A stretch of DNA of 64,000 nt. It comes from Adenophora triphylla var. japonica. Taxonomy: Eukaryota > Streptophyta > Magnoliopsida > Asterales > Campanulaceae. Location: NCBI GenBank assembly GCA_022495995.1, contig JAFEMH010000748.1:326501-390500 (forward strand), given 5' to 3'. Position 1 is the stretch's first letter, and every line of letters begins with the position of its first letter. The notes below the pieces were generated by a model. That model saw nothing but the letters and a program-made list of their open reading frames with translations, was not told the origin of the DNA and made no database searches. Below, piece by piece: positions 1 to 11,954 of the stretch. Made by a program: the position numbers and the translations under genes.

Positions 1-1944
1 GTTACTCATGAAGGAGATCAAGTTTTCAAGGGAAATATCCCTGATAACACAAGGACTGGTCTCCCTTTCAACAATGGAGAGCTACTTCCACCTCCATCAC
101 CATTAATCGACGGGTTACCTCCCCTCGGCATGACTCTCCGTTCTTAGGGACAGCCAGCTGCCAAGGTAAATATGGAAAACCTTCCTCATCATCGTCGTGG
201 CCGAAGAGCTGCTGGTAGTTAGATGATGAGGAACCCCGAGAAGGTAACAGCCGAGACTCCTACTCAACAAATTGATCGTATGACTCTCCTGCACAAACAA
301 ATGGAGACTTTGTAACATATTTATGAAACTCAAAATGCTCTGTTGCAATTGGATCCCGAAAATTCATTGGCCAAGTTCATCAGGCCGACGAGGACAGAAA
401 ATTCTTGTGGAAGGGAAACTCGGGATGACAGGCGATGTAGTCAGAGGAGCCCTCCTCGTGGCCAAGATCCCCCTCACCCTGAGCCTACTGTACCACCTAA
501 GCAAAACCTCCAAGATGCACCTCCTCGTCCTCGGTCAATTAATCAGGGAAACGAGAATGTGGTGGTAGACCTTAGAAGCAACTTAAATTAGAGGGAGCAG
601 GAGGTTAACTCAGCTGACTTACGAGCAATGCTCAGTCAGGCTAGACATTTCTCTCCTCCTCATCGTAACATGTTTCCTCTTCATAACTCTCATCCTCAAC
701 ATAGTTCACCTCGTCCCAGAAATTTTGTTAAGCCGAGGAGCCCTTGTCCGTACAGAATGATCCTCCACCATGAAGGGGAGCCGAGGAAGGACAAAACACC
801 CTCTAGATGAGGAGAGAACCAACAAGATGCTGAGGAATATAGCAGGGTGAATGGTCACCCAAGAGATAGGTCCCATCGAAGTTCCCATCGAAGTTCCCAC
901 CGAAGCTCCCATTTCAGCTCTGAAAATGGGATTGACGCCAGAGAACTATTGATGTTGAAGAAAAGGCTTGATGAAATGGAAATGGGTAAAAAAGAAACGG
1001 AAGAAGATGACACAAGTGCCACCCATCCATTCTCACAAGAAATCAATGATCTACCTCCTAACCCTGCCTTTGAAGTCCCAAGCTTTGACAAATATGCGGG
1101 AACCACCGACGCAAAGGATCACGTGCAAAGTTTTGAATCCACTATGGCCCTCCTCACCAAAGCAGATGACATTTTCTGTAAAGCCTTTGCGAGTACCTTC
1201 TCTGGAACAGCCTTGACTTGATTCCGTGAGCTAAAAAGGGGAAGCATTAACAGGTGGAGGAATATGAGGAGGAAGTTCCTGGATCACTTTGCCACGGCAG
1301 GGAAGAGGAAGAAAAGATTGACCGACCTTGCTAACATCGAGCAAGGAAAGAATGAAACCACTCTAAGATATTACAATAGGTTCAGAGCCATGGCAGACCA
1401 AGTAGAGGAAAGCCTGACCGATAGGGAGGTGATCGTGTTCTTCAATTCCGGACTTAGATCCGGGCAATTGATATATGAACTCTCCGCCAGAGAGCCCAAG
1501 TCTAAATCCGATTTATTCAATGTGGCATATGCTATAGCCATGGCGGAAGAGAAAAGCAAGAAAAAGTCTGACAAGACAGAAACAGAGACAACTGGCACCA
1601 ACCACGATTCAAATGGAAGCAGCTACAAGGGAAAAAATAGAACGCGGGGAACTGAAAAGGCTGAGATCTTCACCCCCCTCACCAAACCTATCACCGAAAT
1701 TATGCAATTGGTGAATCTTCCAAGTCCCAGCCCACTCAATGACCAACCAAAGTACCCACGTGACCCATCCAAGCACTGTGATTTCCACAAAGACTATGGT
1801 CACAACACTGAGAACTGCTTCGCCCTAAAAAAGATGATCCAAAGATTGGTTGATGAAGGCAAACTTGATCGTTATGTCATGAAGAAGGATGGCAAGCAAA
1901 AAAGACAAGAAGCCAGTGATGATAAGGATACGGATGAAGAATAA
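1..1944 (+). pseudogene. gag: Gag of element A, broken by in-frame stops
   Basis: One reading frame (codons starting at 1, 4, 7 and so on) runs to the TAA at 1942-1944. It is interrupted by stops at 145-147, 220-222, 313-315, 589-591, 808-810 and 1219-1221. Gag is the structural protein that packages element RNA. The capsid-like core starts near 1050 (PSFDKYAGTTDAKDH) and continues past the 1219 stop (FRELKRGSI, then LRYYNRFRAMADQ). The stop at 1219 replaces the tryptophan usual before FREL. A zinc-knuckle variant, CDFHKDYGHNTENC, lies at about 1777-1818 with histidine in place of the second cysteine, as in Tat elements. The proline/arginine-rich part before 840 is divergent. Short SSHR repeats lie at 868-910. 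Confidence 0.85.
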
Positions 1945-1997
1945 GACAGGCCTCCTAGGGCTAAACTCCACTAATCTCTCCTAAACACAGTTCTGTC

Positions 1998-2245
1998 CGT
2001 GCTAGATACAGCCCCTCATCTCGTCAACGGCCAGAACTCGGGGGCCAACTATGACTTGAGACAAGGAGAGCTGCGAGACGTAGACGAACCAGTTGGAAGT
2101 GAGATATTAGATGGTCATAAAGACAACAATGATACAGTTATGTACATCCTAGATACTGCCCCTCATCTCGTCAGCGGCCAGAACTCGGGGGCCAGCTATG
2201 ACTTGAGACAAGGAGGGCTGTAGGACGCAGACGAACCGGTTGAGT
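1998..2245 (+). repeat. Direct duplication of about 100 bp downstream of gag A
   Basis: Two copies, 1998-2098 and 2146-2245, share most bases (ctagatac-gcccctcatctcgtc, then cagaactcgggggcca). They are separated by about 47 bp. The first copy and its spacer read through as protein; the second ends in a TAG. This looks like a local duplication in the spacer that would have led to pol, not a gene. Confidence 0.8.
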
Positions 2246-2559
2246 TGACTATCCCTACAACATTGAAATTCAAATTCAAAGTATAGCAAGAACAGAGTGC
2301 TATCATTAGTTTTAGTTTGCATTTATGTAATAGGTTAATCTTGTTAGTCTTTTTTACTTTTCTAGCAAGGTAGATTGCAGTTTGATGTAATCAGTTTAAT
2401 ATATGAGATTTACCTATTCAACATGCAAGTCAACTATCAAGACAACACTGGAAGACGAGGAGCGACCCATCGGCCTTCAAAGGGATAAAACTCCCACCAT
2501 AACTCACTCAAGACCTATGACTGAGTGAGTTTCTCCTCGACATGGATAGGTGAGACCAA
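2246..2559. other. AT-rich spacer of element A
   Basis: No gene is seen. The sequence is AT-rich with poly-T runs, then grades into the CCTCGG-rich repeats that follow. The pol genes expected here in a complete Tat element are absent. Confidence 0.5.
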
Positions 2560-2960
2560 AATCCATCTAAAACCTATGTACGAGTCATCTTCCTCGGTAT
2601 AAGGTAGATGAAAAAGAAGAAAGCCCAATGTCATGACGAGGAAACCCCTCGGCCTAACGACTAACGCGGCTAAACCATTTAAAACCTATGTACGAGTCAT
2701 CTTCCTCGGCATAAGGTAGATGAAAAAGAAGAAAGCCCAACGTCATGACAAGGAAACCCCTCGACCTAACGACTATCGCGGAAAAATAGTCTAAAATCTA
2801 TGTACGAGTCATCTTCCTCGGCATAAGCAGATGAAAAAGAAGAAAGCCTAACATCTTGACGAGGAAACACCTCGGCTCTAACGACTACCAGCAAAACCAT
2901 CCTAGACCTATGTACGAGTCACCTTCCTCGTCATAGAGAGATGAAAAAGAAGAATGCGTC
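2560..2960. repeat. Tandem repeat, about 111-bp unit, about 3.7 copies
   Basis: Units begin with cctatgtacgagtcatcttc near 2571, 2683, 2795 and 2905. Each carries a gatgaaaaagaagaaagcc block and a cgaggaaac block. Arrays of this kind near the 3' end are common in Tat/Ogre elements. No spacers of unrelated sequence occur, so this is not a CRISPR array. Confidence 0.85.
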
Positions 2961-3208
2961 ATATCGAGGAACCCTCCTCGGCCTAATAACCTAAACTGTC
3001 AAACTACCAGTGTTTAAGGCCGAGGAGCCCTTCCTCGGCTTCACCCAAAATTGTTCACTTGAGCAAATAAACAATATATATTCCGACAAGCCAAGCAGTT
3101 CATATCAAAAAGCATAAAATTGAAGACAATGAAGAAATAAGAAAGGGACATTCCATTGATAAAGCATTAAAGCACAAGGGCCCTATTCTATTACATAAAA
3201 AAAAAACT

Positions 3209-5758
3209 CTAAGTATCAGAAGACCTAAAAATATCCTCCTGATCGGGTGCAGGATCAGGGATGATGACCTGTTGAGTCTGAGCCTCAGTTTGAGCTCCAT
3301 CACTAGCTAGCTCCTCAGCATTATCGTCCCCCTCATCCTCATCATTAAGGTCCTCGTCCTCAATCCTCTCAATGATGGCATTGATATTTTGAGGATCAAT
3401 AGGAGGAGGGACCCAAGTAGGACGACCAGCTTTCTCGTCATTAGAGGCAATCACACCTAAAGCGCTATCATAAAATGGGACAAGGTAGTGTAGGGACCAG
3501 GCCGCCTCGTTGTATGAATCCTGAGTTATCAGCCGAGAAAGCTTCTCCAGTTCCAAGCTGAGATACGTGTCGGCCTTGACCCTTCTGACTAAATGCAAGT
3601 AGCCATCGTAAAACATGGTATCCGTCTCCTCGGCTATGGAATCTCTGAAGGTCGAGCTGGCCTTATACTCGGAAAGAGCCTCCTCAATTTACAGAGACAA
3701 GTTGGCCTCCATCTCCTTGAGCCGGGTTCCAATCACCTCGGCCTCTTCTGACTTGGCTTTGAGCTCAACTTGGAGCCCCTCAATAATGGCCTGCCCGATC
3801 CTATCAGACTCCTCGGCCTTGGAACGCTCCTCCTTGACATCCTTCTCAGCCTTAGCCTTGGCTGCCTTCTCAGCCTCAAGCTTCTCCCTCAGGGATTTCA
3901 GCAGCTCAGCCACCTTGGCCTGCTCAGCCACGCACTTCTCCACTTGACTCTCAAGACTTTTGACCTTAAGGTCCACCGCTTTGTTCTGGATGGCCTCATA
4001 GGTAGTTATTGTGGCAAGATGCAATAAAGGGCAATAAAATGTCAGATAAGATGTTACGATTAAGAAATGAAATACAAAATATCTTACCTCGGCAGCAAGG
4101 AGACGCTTCCTATTAGCAACATTCTCTTTGTTTGGTTGTGTTGCTATCATATGATCAAGTGCGTCCTCGTCCATGGCACGATGGACCACAGCCTGGCCCA
4201 ATCTGAGCTTAGGGCCAGTACGAGATAACAAATCCAAACCCCTCAAAGTGGGATGGAGAGCCAACTTCCTCACAACCTGCTCGGCCTCAGGGTAAGTCTT
4301 CACCATATGGAAAGTGAGCTATTGAGAAGGAGCAGCATCAGCAGCCCTCTTAGAGGGAGGTTCCTCGGAGGAAGGATTAGTGCTTGGACGTTTTTGGCCT
4401 GAGGACCGTCTAGCCAGGGCGGTCTCCTCGGCTATGGACTGGTCGGCATTCTTCTCAGCCTCCTCGGCTTCAGTAGTCTGGAATTGGAGGCTAAGCCCCT
4501 CTTCGGTCTGAATACTGAGCTCACCCTGAACCTCCTCGTTAGCTCCCCCCGGTGGATCAAGGGGTAACGCAACAGCTTCTTTGGTAGAGAGGATCACTTG
4601 ATGCCGCATAGCCTCCTCTTGCCTCTTGGATATGGCCGAGGAGCGAGAAGCCTTCCTCTTCTGTCTTAGTAGCGCCAAAGGGTCAAGCTTCCTCTGAGAC
4701 ATCTCTCTTTCCTGTCCTATTGTCAAGTCTGCAAGTACAGAAAGAGTTAGCATACATTATGAAGGAGGCAAAGATCAAAGATAAAAATCTGAAAGTATAA
4801 AAGACGGAAAAGTTTATAGCCAACTACACCGTCCTCGGTAAGACACTGGTCATTGTTTTGTTTGCAGAAACCACTATCAGCATGAAAGACAAAATCGGGA
4901 TGTACTCTCTAATCGGGAAACATGTTGCCCCTAGTGACGGGGACGAGGGGGATAACATCATCAATAGGTCCTAGCATAATGCCGGCCTGGACATAGTATC
5001 GAGGATCACTCTCCAATGATGACCAACTCAAAGTGCCTACCTCGGCAAATTGATTTAACCTCTCTATCAGCTGATTGCTCCACTCAGCCCTCCATGTAAC
5101 CTTGGGCAAGTCGGGCTCCTCAGAAGGAGTTGGGAACTCCCAGCCAAGACAGCTTTCAACTCGAATGACATGAGTATTCCACCCAACCACCTTGATCGAC
5201 ATATGGGAAATGAGCTTGGGGTGATTAGGATCACTCCTGATTACTATCAGTCTGGAGTCAGACTTATAGCCAATTGTGAAAAAAATGATGAAAGGCTGTT
5301 TGGCACCCTAGACTACGGCACAAAATGACGAAGCCTACGAGGAACCTCACCGCATTAGCACCTAGCATTGCCGGGATAGCCTGCATGTCCTCCGAGAATT
5401 CATTAATGAATGGATCCAAGGGAAGACAGAGACCTTGTTGGAATTGTTTATAGAAGAAGTTGACGTGATTGGGGCTATAGTAAAAGTCAAGGGCTTCTGC
5501 CTCAGTTTCAAGAGGAGTCCAATGGGAATAGCTTAAACTATACTCATCCCTAGACACTCCATATTTGGTATGAATCTCCTCAATCATGGGATCGCCGGCC
5601 TTAGTGGGTCTGGGTCTAGGGGTATAAGTTCTACCTCGGCTATTCCTCCCTCGGCTTCTCCCTCCTCGGCTTCCCTCTCCCTCATCAAAAGCATCCACAG
5701 TATTTGATGACGTTGAAGGACCTGTTTGACGAGCAACACCACTTCCTCTTCTCACCAT
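3209..5758 (-). pseudogene. Antisense spliced gene of element A (gypsy-type transposon ORF with coiled coil), broken
   Basis: The start is the ATG at 5758 (MVRRGSGVAR). Exon 1 is rich in RG and EGEG and contains a segment (FYKQFQQGLCLPLDPFINEF) like the plant ORFs that databases call putative gypsy-type transposon (PF04195-like). A run of seven A near 5279-5286 shifts the frame. The product then continues as SIKVVGWNTHVIRVES to a TAG at 4909-4911. An intron ends at an acceptor near 4741, followed by an acidic, serine-rich exon (4740-4319). A further exon (about 4306-4087) is followed by an intron starting GTAAGATATT. The last part is a lysine/glutamate coiled coil (KVKSLESQVEKCVAEQAKV), with a TAA at 3689-3691 before the acidic C-terminus ending at 3209. 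The function is unknown. The gene is probably an accessory gene of the element, not a transposase. Confidence 0.65.
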
Positions 5759-6872
5759 GGCTACACAAACGAAATGACAAAAGTCAGAAATTAGGCAAGG
5801 GGGAAGGCGAGGAGAAGAAGAAGCATCCCTCATCGTCATCGCTAGAGCCGAGGAGGGGACCTTACCCATCAACGCTGACCGATTTGAAGGAACGGATTGA
5901 ATGTAATGATGGTAATGTGATCGATTATATCAGAAAAACCTTGGAATAACACAACATTTGGGGATTTCGCGTCTATACGGTCAATCCTTTGCCCTCTTGG
6001 GTACCTTACATCAGATCTAGGGCTTTTATAGCTCGTCAAGATCTCCCCTATCTCTATCAGGATCACCATCAACCAAGGGCCGTCGGATCGTTTGTAAATT
6101 ATAAAGTTTTTGATATGATAGCAGAAAACGACATTGGGATTACTGCTCCAGGTTCTGGCCATTTCTATATACTATGAAGGGGATGCAAGAAGTTACTCAG
6201 AAACTCAAGAAAAACCTTCGAATTAGGACAATAATGGCAGACACCGTGAAGAACATCAACTAAGCAACCCAAAAATCGAAAATAAATGCAGAAATCGACT
6301 AAGAGGGAAGAAATTATACCTTTGATCGAAGTTCGGTGGAGGGTAAACGGACGAAATCAAGCAAAATCGAGTAAATCTGGGCAACAAAAACAAGAACACG
6401 AAGGGCAGTTTTAAATCTTGCTGGTTTGCTCCTAAATCTCAACAATGATAAAAGAGAAGAAGTGAAGGAGGTTTTTGTTTTTATACCCTAAAAGTTGGAG
6501 TGGGTACGGGTAAAATCCGGGTAAAAAAATGTCGCCTCCTTTACATTAAATGGAAGTGGGTTTTCGAGGTGATTGTCAGACCTGGTGAAACGTGCCAGCG
6601 ACACTTGCCACATTGACACTGTTCCATATTCGTAGGAGCCGAGGTAGAGCACTACTTCCTCTTCTGCATAGCCGAGCTAGGAAGTCAGGGGCCACTGAAC
6701 GGTATAGACCTAAGTACGAAAATGGGCTAGTCCGGGCAAGGCCCAAGTGGATTGGGCCCTAAACATAATCCAGCTAAGACGATGAACGAGGAAGGGAATG
6801 GGCTTCCCTACCTTCCTCGGCCCAAGCCTTCCCGTCATTTCCTTATGCCGACCTGGGTGAAATGGGCATAAT
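5759..6872. other. 3' noncoding part of element A, possible start of its 3' LTR
   Basis: No gene is seen. On the minus strand this is the promoter region of the antisense gene, and a TATATAG motif lies near 6165-6175. A purine-rich tract with gtcagggg (6685-6692) followed by TGAACGG (6696) could be a PPT and LTR start. No second LTR copy is available to prove it. The sequence is cut at 6872, where the LTR of B begins. Confidence 0.35.
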
Positions 6873-7897
6873 TGTAGCGTTGATATTTTTATTGAATAAC
6901 AGAGTCGCCACTTATTATTTATTTAGGAAAACAATAAGAAAAACCTTTTTGATTTTAAAGGGATTTGAGGGTTCGGGGGTTAAGTTATGGAAAGGGAAGG
7001 TCGAGGAGCACCCATTCCACCCAATCCGAAGATCGGGCTTGCCAATTGAGTATTATCAATCTTTACAATTGCTAATTAAATAAAGGAACAAGAAAACCCT
7101 AATCAATTTCTTGATTAGGAATGTTGGATTGTATGCTTCGAGATCACTTCCATGGATTGAAGGTACTCTAGGCTAATCCTTTTGATAGATTACACTACTC
7201 TAAAAGCAATAGAGGGGCTGAGAAGGAGAAAGTAAAAAGATAGGGATTTACCTTGTGTTTAGGGAGTATTCGGTTTAGAACGTGGTTCTAAGATGTCATC
7301 TCGGTCGAGAAGTGATTCAGGCAGAGCTTCACCTCAATTCTAGGCTTGAGCCTTTATGTTCGTCAATCAACGTGGTTGATGAACGAATTTAGGAGTTGTT
7401 TGTGAGTGATTTGAAGGAATCTTTCAAGAAGAGAAACTAACAAATTGTGTATGTTGTGTATTTTCGATCGGGGATCGGGGACCTCTGATATATTGAAAGC
7501 TATCAGGTATTTATAGGGGTTTAAGAGGTGGATGGATGGATGACTTGGTCACCAAGATTAGGAGACTCAAGGAAGGTTCCAGAACTCAACTGTGATTGGA
7601 TGTCCGGATTGGATAAGATTTATCAAGAAAAGAGTTTGAAACGGAGAAGGAAAGTGATTCTATACATCCTGCAGAGGGGTTGTCTCGTGCGAGACACGTA
7701 TGTCCCGCGCGGGACAACTAGTCAAATGACCATTTTGTCCTCTTCAGTTGTTCCGTTAGTCAGTTAGGTCCAAAACTAACGAGGTTAGTTAGAAACTTAA
7801 CGAAATGTGACGAAACTGATATGCTTTCATCAAAACATAAAAGAGAGACGAAGAGTAGTGTAATCATGAATTATTGGTTCAGAATGGGGTGTCTACA
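6873..7897 (-). repeat. 3' LTR of element B (1,025 bp)
   Basis: In element orientation the LTR starts TGTAGACACC (7897) and ends GCTACA (6873), so it has TG...CA ends. A TATA box (CTATAAATAC) lies on the minus strand at 7506-7516. Upstream of it are two CpG-rich palindromes, tctcgtgcgaga (7683-7694) and gtcccgcgcgggac (7702-7715). The copy at 13081 matches it with few differences. Confidence 0.9.
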
Positions 7898-7942
7898 GAG
7901 CCCCTCGGCGACAAGACTTATGGAAGAAGTCATGTCGTCGAT
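7898..7942 (-). promoter_or_regulatory. PPT and preceding 29-nt hairpin of element B
   Basis: The PPT, GCCGAGGGGCTC on the minus strand, abuts the 3' LTR and primes plus-strand DNA. Just upstream (7937 down to 7909) is a hairpin: outer stem CGAC/GTCG, inner stem GACTT/AAGTC, loop cttccat. The same layout occurs in elements F2, G and H. Confidence 0.75.
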
Positions 7943-8167
7943 AGAAAAGACATCATTCTGAACACTGGATGGTCGACTCCAAAACACTAAAAAGGCTGTT
8001 TTAGGTATTTTGAAAAGCATTTCTGAAACTCGAAGAGGGATTTTTTTTTTGAAAAGGCAAAATAATACTAAGGAATTAAGGACTTGACCCAATTATGAAG
8101 ATACCTGTTTGTTGATGAAGTTGTTGAAGTGCGCCGCCCGAGGTTATTGACGTTGCCATTGTTGCCG

Positions 8168-8575
8168 AGGTCATGAACTTGGTTATCGCTGCTGCCGTCG
8201 CAGACTTTGCTGATGCTGAGGTCACAGACTTGAAGTTTGCTGCCGTCACAGACTTTGAAGTTGTTGCTGAGGTCACGGACTTGAAGTTTACTTTCGTCAC
8301 AGACTTTGAAGTTGTTGCCGAGGTCATGGACTTGAAGTTTGCTGCCGTCACAGACTTTATTGATGTTGTCGAGGTCACGAACTTGAAGTTTGCTGCCGTC
8401 ACAGACTTTGTTGATGTTGCCGAGGTCACAGAATTGAAGATTGATGCCGTCACAGACTTTGCTGGTGTCGCCGAGGTCACGGAATTGAAGTTTGCTGCCA
8501 TCACAGACTTTGTTGATGTTTCTGAGGTCACGAACTTGAAGTTTTCTGCCGTCACAGATCTTGAAGTTTTCAGTT
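8168..8575. repeat. 51-bp tandem repeat, 8 units
   Basis: Each unit runs gaggtcac-gacttgaag, then gctgccgtcacagactttg, then a GTTGTTGCC-like end. The 51-bp unit is a multiple of three, so open frames pass through on both strands (for example repeats of VTDLKFAAVTDF on the plus strand). These frames are by-products of the repeat. The array lies in the 3' noncoding region of B. Confidence 0.9.
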
Positions 8576-10415
8576 GAGGTGGAGGTTCTGTCGGCCCCTA
8601 TAATGCAAGAATATATGCATGATGGTCTCGGATAGACCCGAAGTATTCTTACATTTCTGCAACTGCTATCACATAAAGATTCCAAATAGATTTTCCAGAT
8701 TTTAGTTGTTTATCTGGACTTATGTGGTGGTGCCCATGTTTGTTCGAGTAAATGGCCGATTGGTCATTTTGGTGGTGAGTTTATGTATGAGTATATGGTA
8801 TATGGAAATGTAGGTATATTTGTATGGATTTATATTTGAGATGGGTGATCTGGATGAGAGTGAACTTGTGTTTGACAAGTTGGGGCCAAATCAGGTTTTG
8901 CAGAATCTGTTGCTAGTCAGCGAGGCTGAATTTCAATGAGTAACCTTGTGTGAACACATCTAGGCCTGTTGTGAATCTTCATTCTTAATTCTCCCTTGAG
9001 TCTTTTCTCTAGGAGGAAAACGACTACAAATCTGTCGACTGTCATAATGGCTTTATGTCCAAGGCCCTTTGCTGTCTCAAGCCCCAAGTTGCTTGCAAGT
9101 GGTAGATGACTTTGTGAACAGGCTTGTGAGTTTTCTCTCTTGATTTGAAGATGATCAAAGAAGGCTCTCCTTGTTGATTTGAAATGATGTTCGATGAAGG
9201 AGGTTGAAGAATACCCTCCCTTTGTCCTTTGATTTTTTTTCTTAGTGACGCACTCTGGTTTTTGCCTAGACCGCCCTTTCGGGTTTTCAATCTAGCGGGC
9301 ATCTCTTTTGCGTCTCTTTTTTTTCAAGATAGTATGTTAACTTGAAGAGAACTCAGATGAGAAAATCTTATTGAGGAAAGAGAGATGAGATCTCAAGTTA
9401 GTTGATGAGAGACGGACTCTATTCTTTGGAAGGTGCTCCAAGCATTGACTATTTGAAGAAGTGTATTCTCTAATGATGAGAGTGAGAAGTAGAGAGGAAA
9501 GCTCCTAATGCAGATTCGATTGTTTTGAGGAGTTGAAGTAGAGATTGACTGGGGGAGGACAGGTTAGGAAGTCCCAGTTTTAATGCTTGGATTTCAAGAG
9601 TGTATATGAGAGCGGCTAACAGGAAGCCCCTAGATTCAAAAAGAAATGCTACTTGGCTCAAGGATCTAGAAAAGTTGTTCTACCTTTTAATGAACCGTGC
9701 ATCATCTAGAAATTTATAAATAAGTTTGAGAAGAAATCCAATCATTAGTATGACTTAAGGGTAAACATTTTTCTTGATACTGAAAGTCTTCTTTATTTGT
9801 TGTAAGAGGATGTTGAGTAATCTTCATTTCTTCTGTTGATATCGCTTGACTCCTCTTCTTTGTGGGAGAGTCCTTCATGCATTTGAAATTTTACCTTTGT
9901 TGTGGGGGTGATGAAAGCTTGAGAGTTTTTTTTTTACTCTCAAAGCTTTGAATTGAGTAGTCCCACTCTTCTTGGGATGAAGGTTGACAGCTGCACCTTT
10001 GGCTTTCTTCGTTTGTTGACTTTTGATTTTCAGTAGGGGGAATGTTTAGAGCTTAAGCTTCCTAAGGATAAATTTCTTCTTAAACTCGCTTAGAAGTCTC
10101 TATTTTTGCGATGATTTAGGGAATGGAGGGTCTATTATTTTGTATGAATTAAATGATATTCATGAGGTAGAACAACCTTAGGGAAAGTGTTTAGGAAAAG
10201 AAAATTATTTTGATTTATTGAGAAATTAAGAACAGACTCGATAGTTTAGATGACACAAACTAGAGGAGGTGAGAAGTACTAGAAAGACAGAATGACTCTT
10301 CAAGTTCATACTTGAAAATTTAAAATCTAATCTGCTTCTATCAAAGGAGAAAGGGAGAGGATAGTTGTAGCCCCAAAGTGGTAAGCGTAGATTTCTTCTT
10401 GGAGCTTCATATTCT
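8576..10415. other. Noncoding region of element B where pol would be expected
   Basis: No reverse transcriptase, RNase H or integrase motif is found on either strand. Short open frames on the minus strand do not resemble known domains. The only recognisable signal is the conserved hairpin at 9258-9301. Confidence 0.6.
9258..9301 (-). other. Conserved CTAGR hairpin (alpha type) in B
   Basis: On the minus strand the motif has outer arms GCTAGA and TCTAGGC around an inner CCC-GAAA-GGG hairpin. Matching motifs occur at 32575-32614, 32681-32721 and 45124-45164 in H and G. The outer pair A-T here is G-C in G, a compensatory change. The function is unknown. Confidence 0.65.
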
Positions 10416-11954
10416 TCATGGATTGCGAGGGAGAGGATTGGTGATGATGTTGGGACGTTCTAACTCTCCATTGTCAAAGAGGTCTTGGATGATTTCCTTC
10501 AAGTGGTGGCAAGTGCTGGTGTCGTGGCCGGTGAAGTTGTGAAACTTGCAGAATAAGTGTTGAGCATGATTAGGACCCATATCCCTAGGAGGACCACCTT
10601 TCCTTGGTTTGATCTTTTCATTCTTTACAAGAACATCGAGGAGTTCTTCTTGAGTGATTCCTTCAAGTTTGTCATAGTGCCTCTTTTTCTTTTCGGGAGG
10701 AGGAACAGCAGAATACTTTTCGGTGTTGGTGCGATTGAATGCAATGGAGTTGACTAAAGCATCCTTACTTGTGGTTGGTTTGTTGAAGCGAAAAGTACTT
10801 TCCTTCTTTTTACTTTTGAGGAAGTCATCAATCCTAATTCCAGACTCATGGAGTTCATTGAAACTAGAAAAGTAATTACCGGCGAGCTTCTCTTGAAATT
10901 CATCACGGAGGCATTGAAGGAAGATGTGGATTTGTTCTTTGAGAGTAGGTCTTTTGACAATTTCAGTAAGTTTGAGCCTCTACCTTCTAGCAAATTCAGC
11001 AAAAGACTCATTGGCATGTTGCTTGGTTTGTTCAAGATCCCTCCTAGTAGGGCGGCAAGTGGAGTTGTCTTCAAACTGCCTTTGGAAGACTAAACATGCA
11101 GACGACCAATCAAGCCTTGTAGTTGTAGGAAGAGACATGTACCAATCCCTTGCAGCACCCTCCAAAGTTTGAGGAAAGCATTGGGCCAAGATTGTGTTAT
11201 CAACGCCCATTGGAAGCATAGCCCAAGTGTAGGTCTCAACATGAGCTCGAGGATAAGTAGTACCATTAAACTTGGCAATATCGGGTGTCTTGTACTTGCG
11301 AGGAAACTTGGCGATGGATTGTTGAAGAGCATCAGGATCAAATGGAACGAATGACCCTTTTGAAGTGTCAAGGGTTGCAAGTTTCTTCTCAAGGTAGTTC
11401 TTAGTAACATGGTCACCAAGTTTAGTAGTTTCACCACTACCTTCCTTCTTGGTCTTAGTACTTTTGGAGACATGTTTCTTATCATCGGAGGAGGATGAGG
11501 AAGAGGATGAATCGGATTCTTCCTCTTTCTTGCTTGACTTTTTGGTTTTCTTATTCATTTTGGTGTAGGATTCCTCTTCATCGGAGGAGGATTCCTCTTT
11601 CTGCTTTTGTTTTCTTCCTTTCTTGATTTTCATATCGTGGAGCTCTTGCATGAGAGTGGCCATTTGAGCATTTTGTTCCTCAATTTTCTTACTTTGTTCA
11701 TCCATCTTAAGCAGGGCTTGGATAAGTTGGGCCTTAGCTTCATTGATTTCGGCCTCAGTGACTGAAGGATAAGCAGGCATCGTGTCGAGCTTTGGCAAAG
11801 AACCTAGACTTGTAGCAACCCTGTTAAACCATGATCGAGTCCCAACAAGTCGGCTGAATAGGGTGAATGAAGGTTTGAAGGTTTTGGCCAAAGCACGAGT
11901 AGACCGAACACTTGTCTCGCACGGGACAAGCAGTTTCGCGCGAGACAACACCAC
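10416..11954 (-). pseudogene. gag: Gag of element B, one in-frame stop
   Basis: The frame is open from 11954; the most likely start is the ATG at 11780 (MPAYPSVTEAEINEA). It ends at the TGA 10416-10418, about 455 codons. The parts in order are a coiled-coil/lysine-rich region with a long serine-aspartate tract, the capsid-like core (FNGTTYPRAHVETYTWAM, then AARDWYMSLP and TRRDLEQTKQHANESFAEF), and a zinc-knuckle variant CKFHNFTGHDTSTC near 10545. The only break is a TAG at 10980-10982, in place of the tryptophan that normally follows FARR. Two palindromes of the LTR type (11914-11927 and 11934-11946) lie just upstream of the start. Gag packages the RNA, and no pol follows it. Confidence 0.85.

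Larger units (their letters stand above)
1..6872 (+). mobile_element. Element A: pol-less Ty3/Tat-type LTR retrotransposon remnant
   Basis: The window opens inside this element, so its 5' LTR is not visible. In order it holds a gag reading frame (1-1944), two blocks of direct repeats (1998-2245 and 2560-2960), a large gene on the opposite strand (5758 down to 3209), and a noncoding 3' part cut off at 6872 where element B begins. There is no protease, reverse transcriptase, RNase H or integrase between gag and the antisense gene. Antisense genes between pol and the 3' LTR are known in Tat elements such as Grande and Ogre. The hexamer CCTCGG/CCGAGG recurs through both coding and noncoding parts. 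Assignment to Tat is family knowledge plus inference. Confidence 0.7.

Noticed and set aside
8173..8577. Open plus-strand frame of 134 codons rich in VTDLKFAAVTDF
   Set aside because: It is produced by a 51-bp repeat that keeps frames open on both strands; no gene signals are present.
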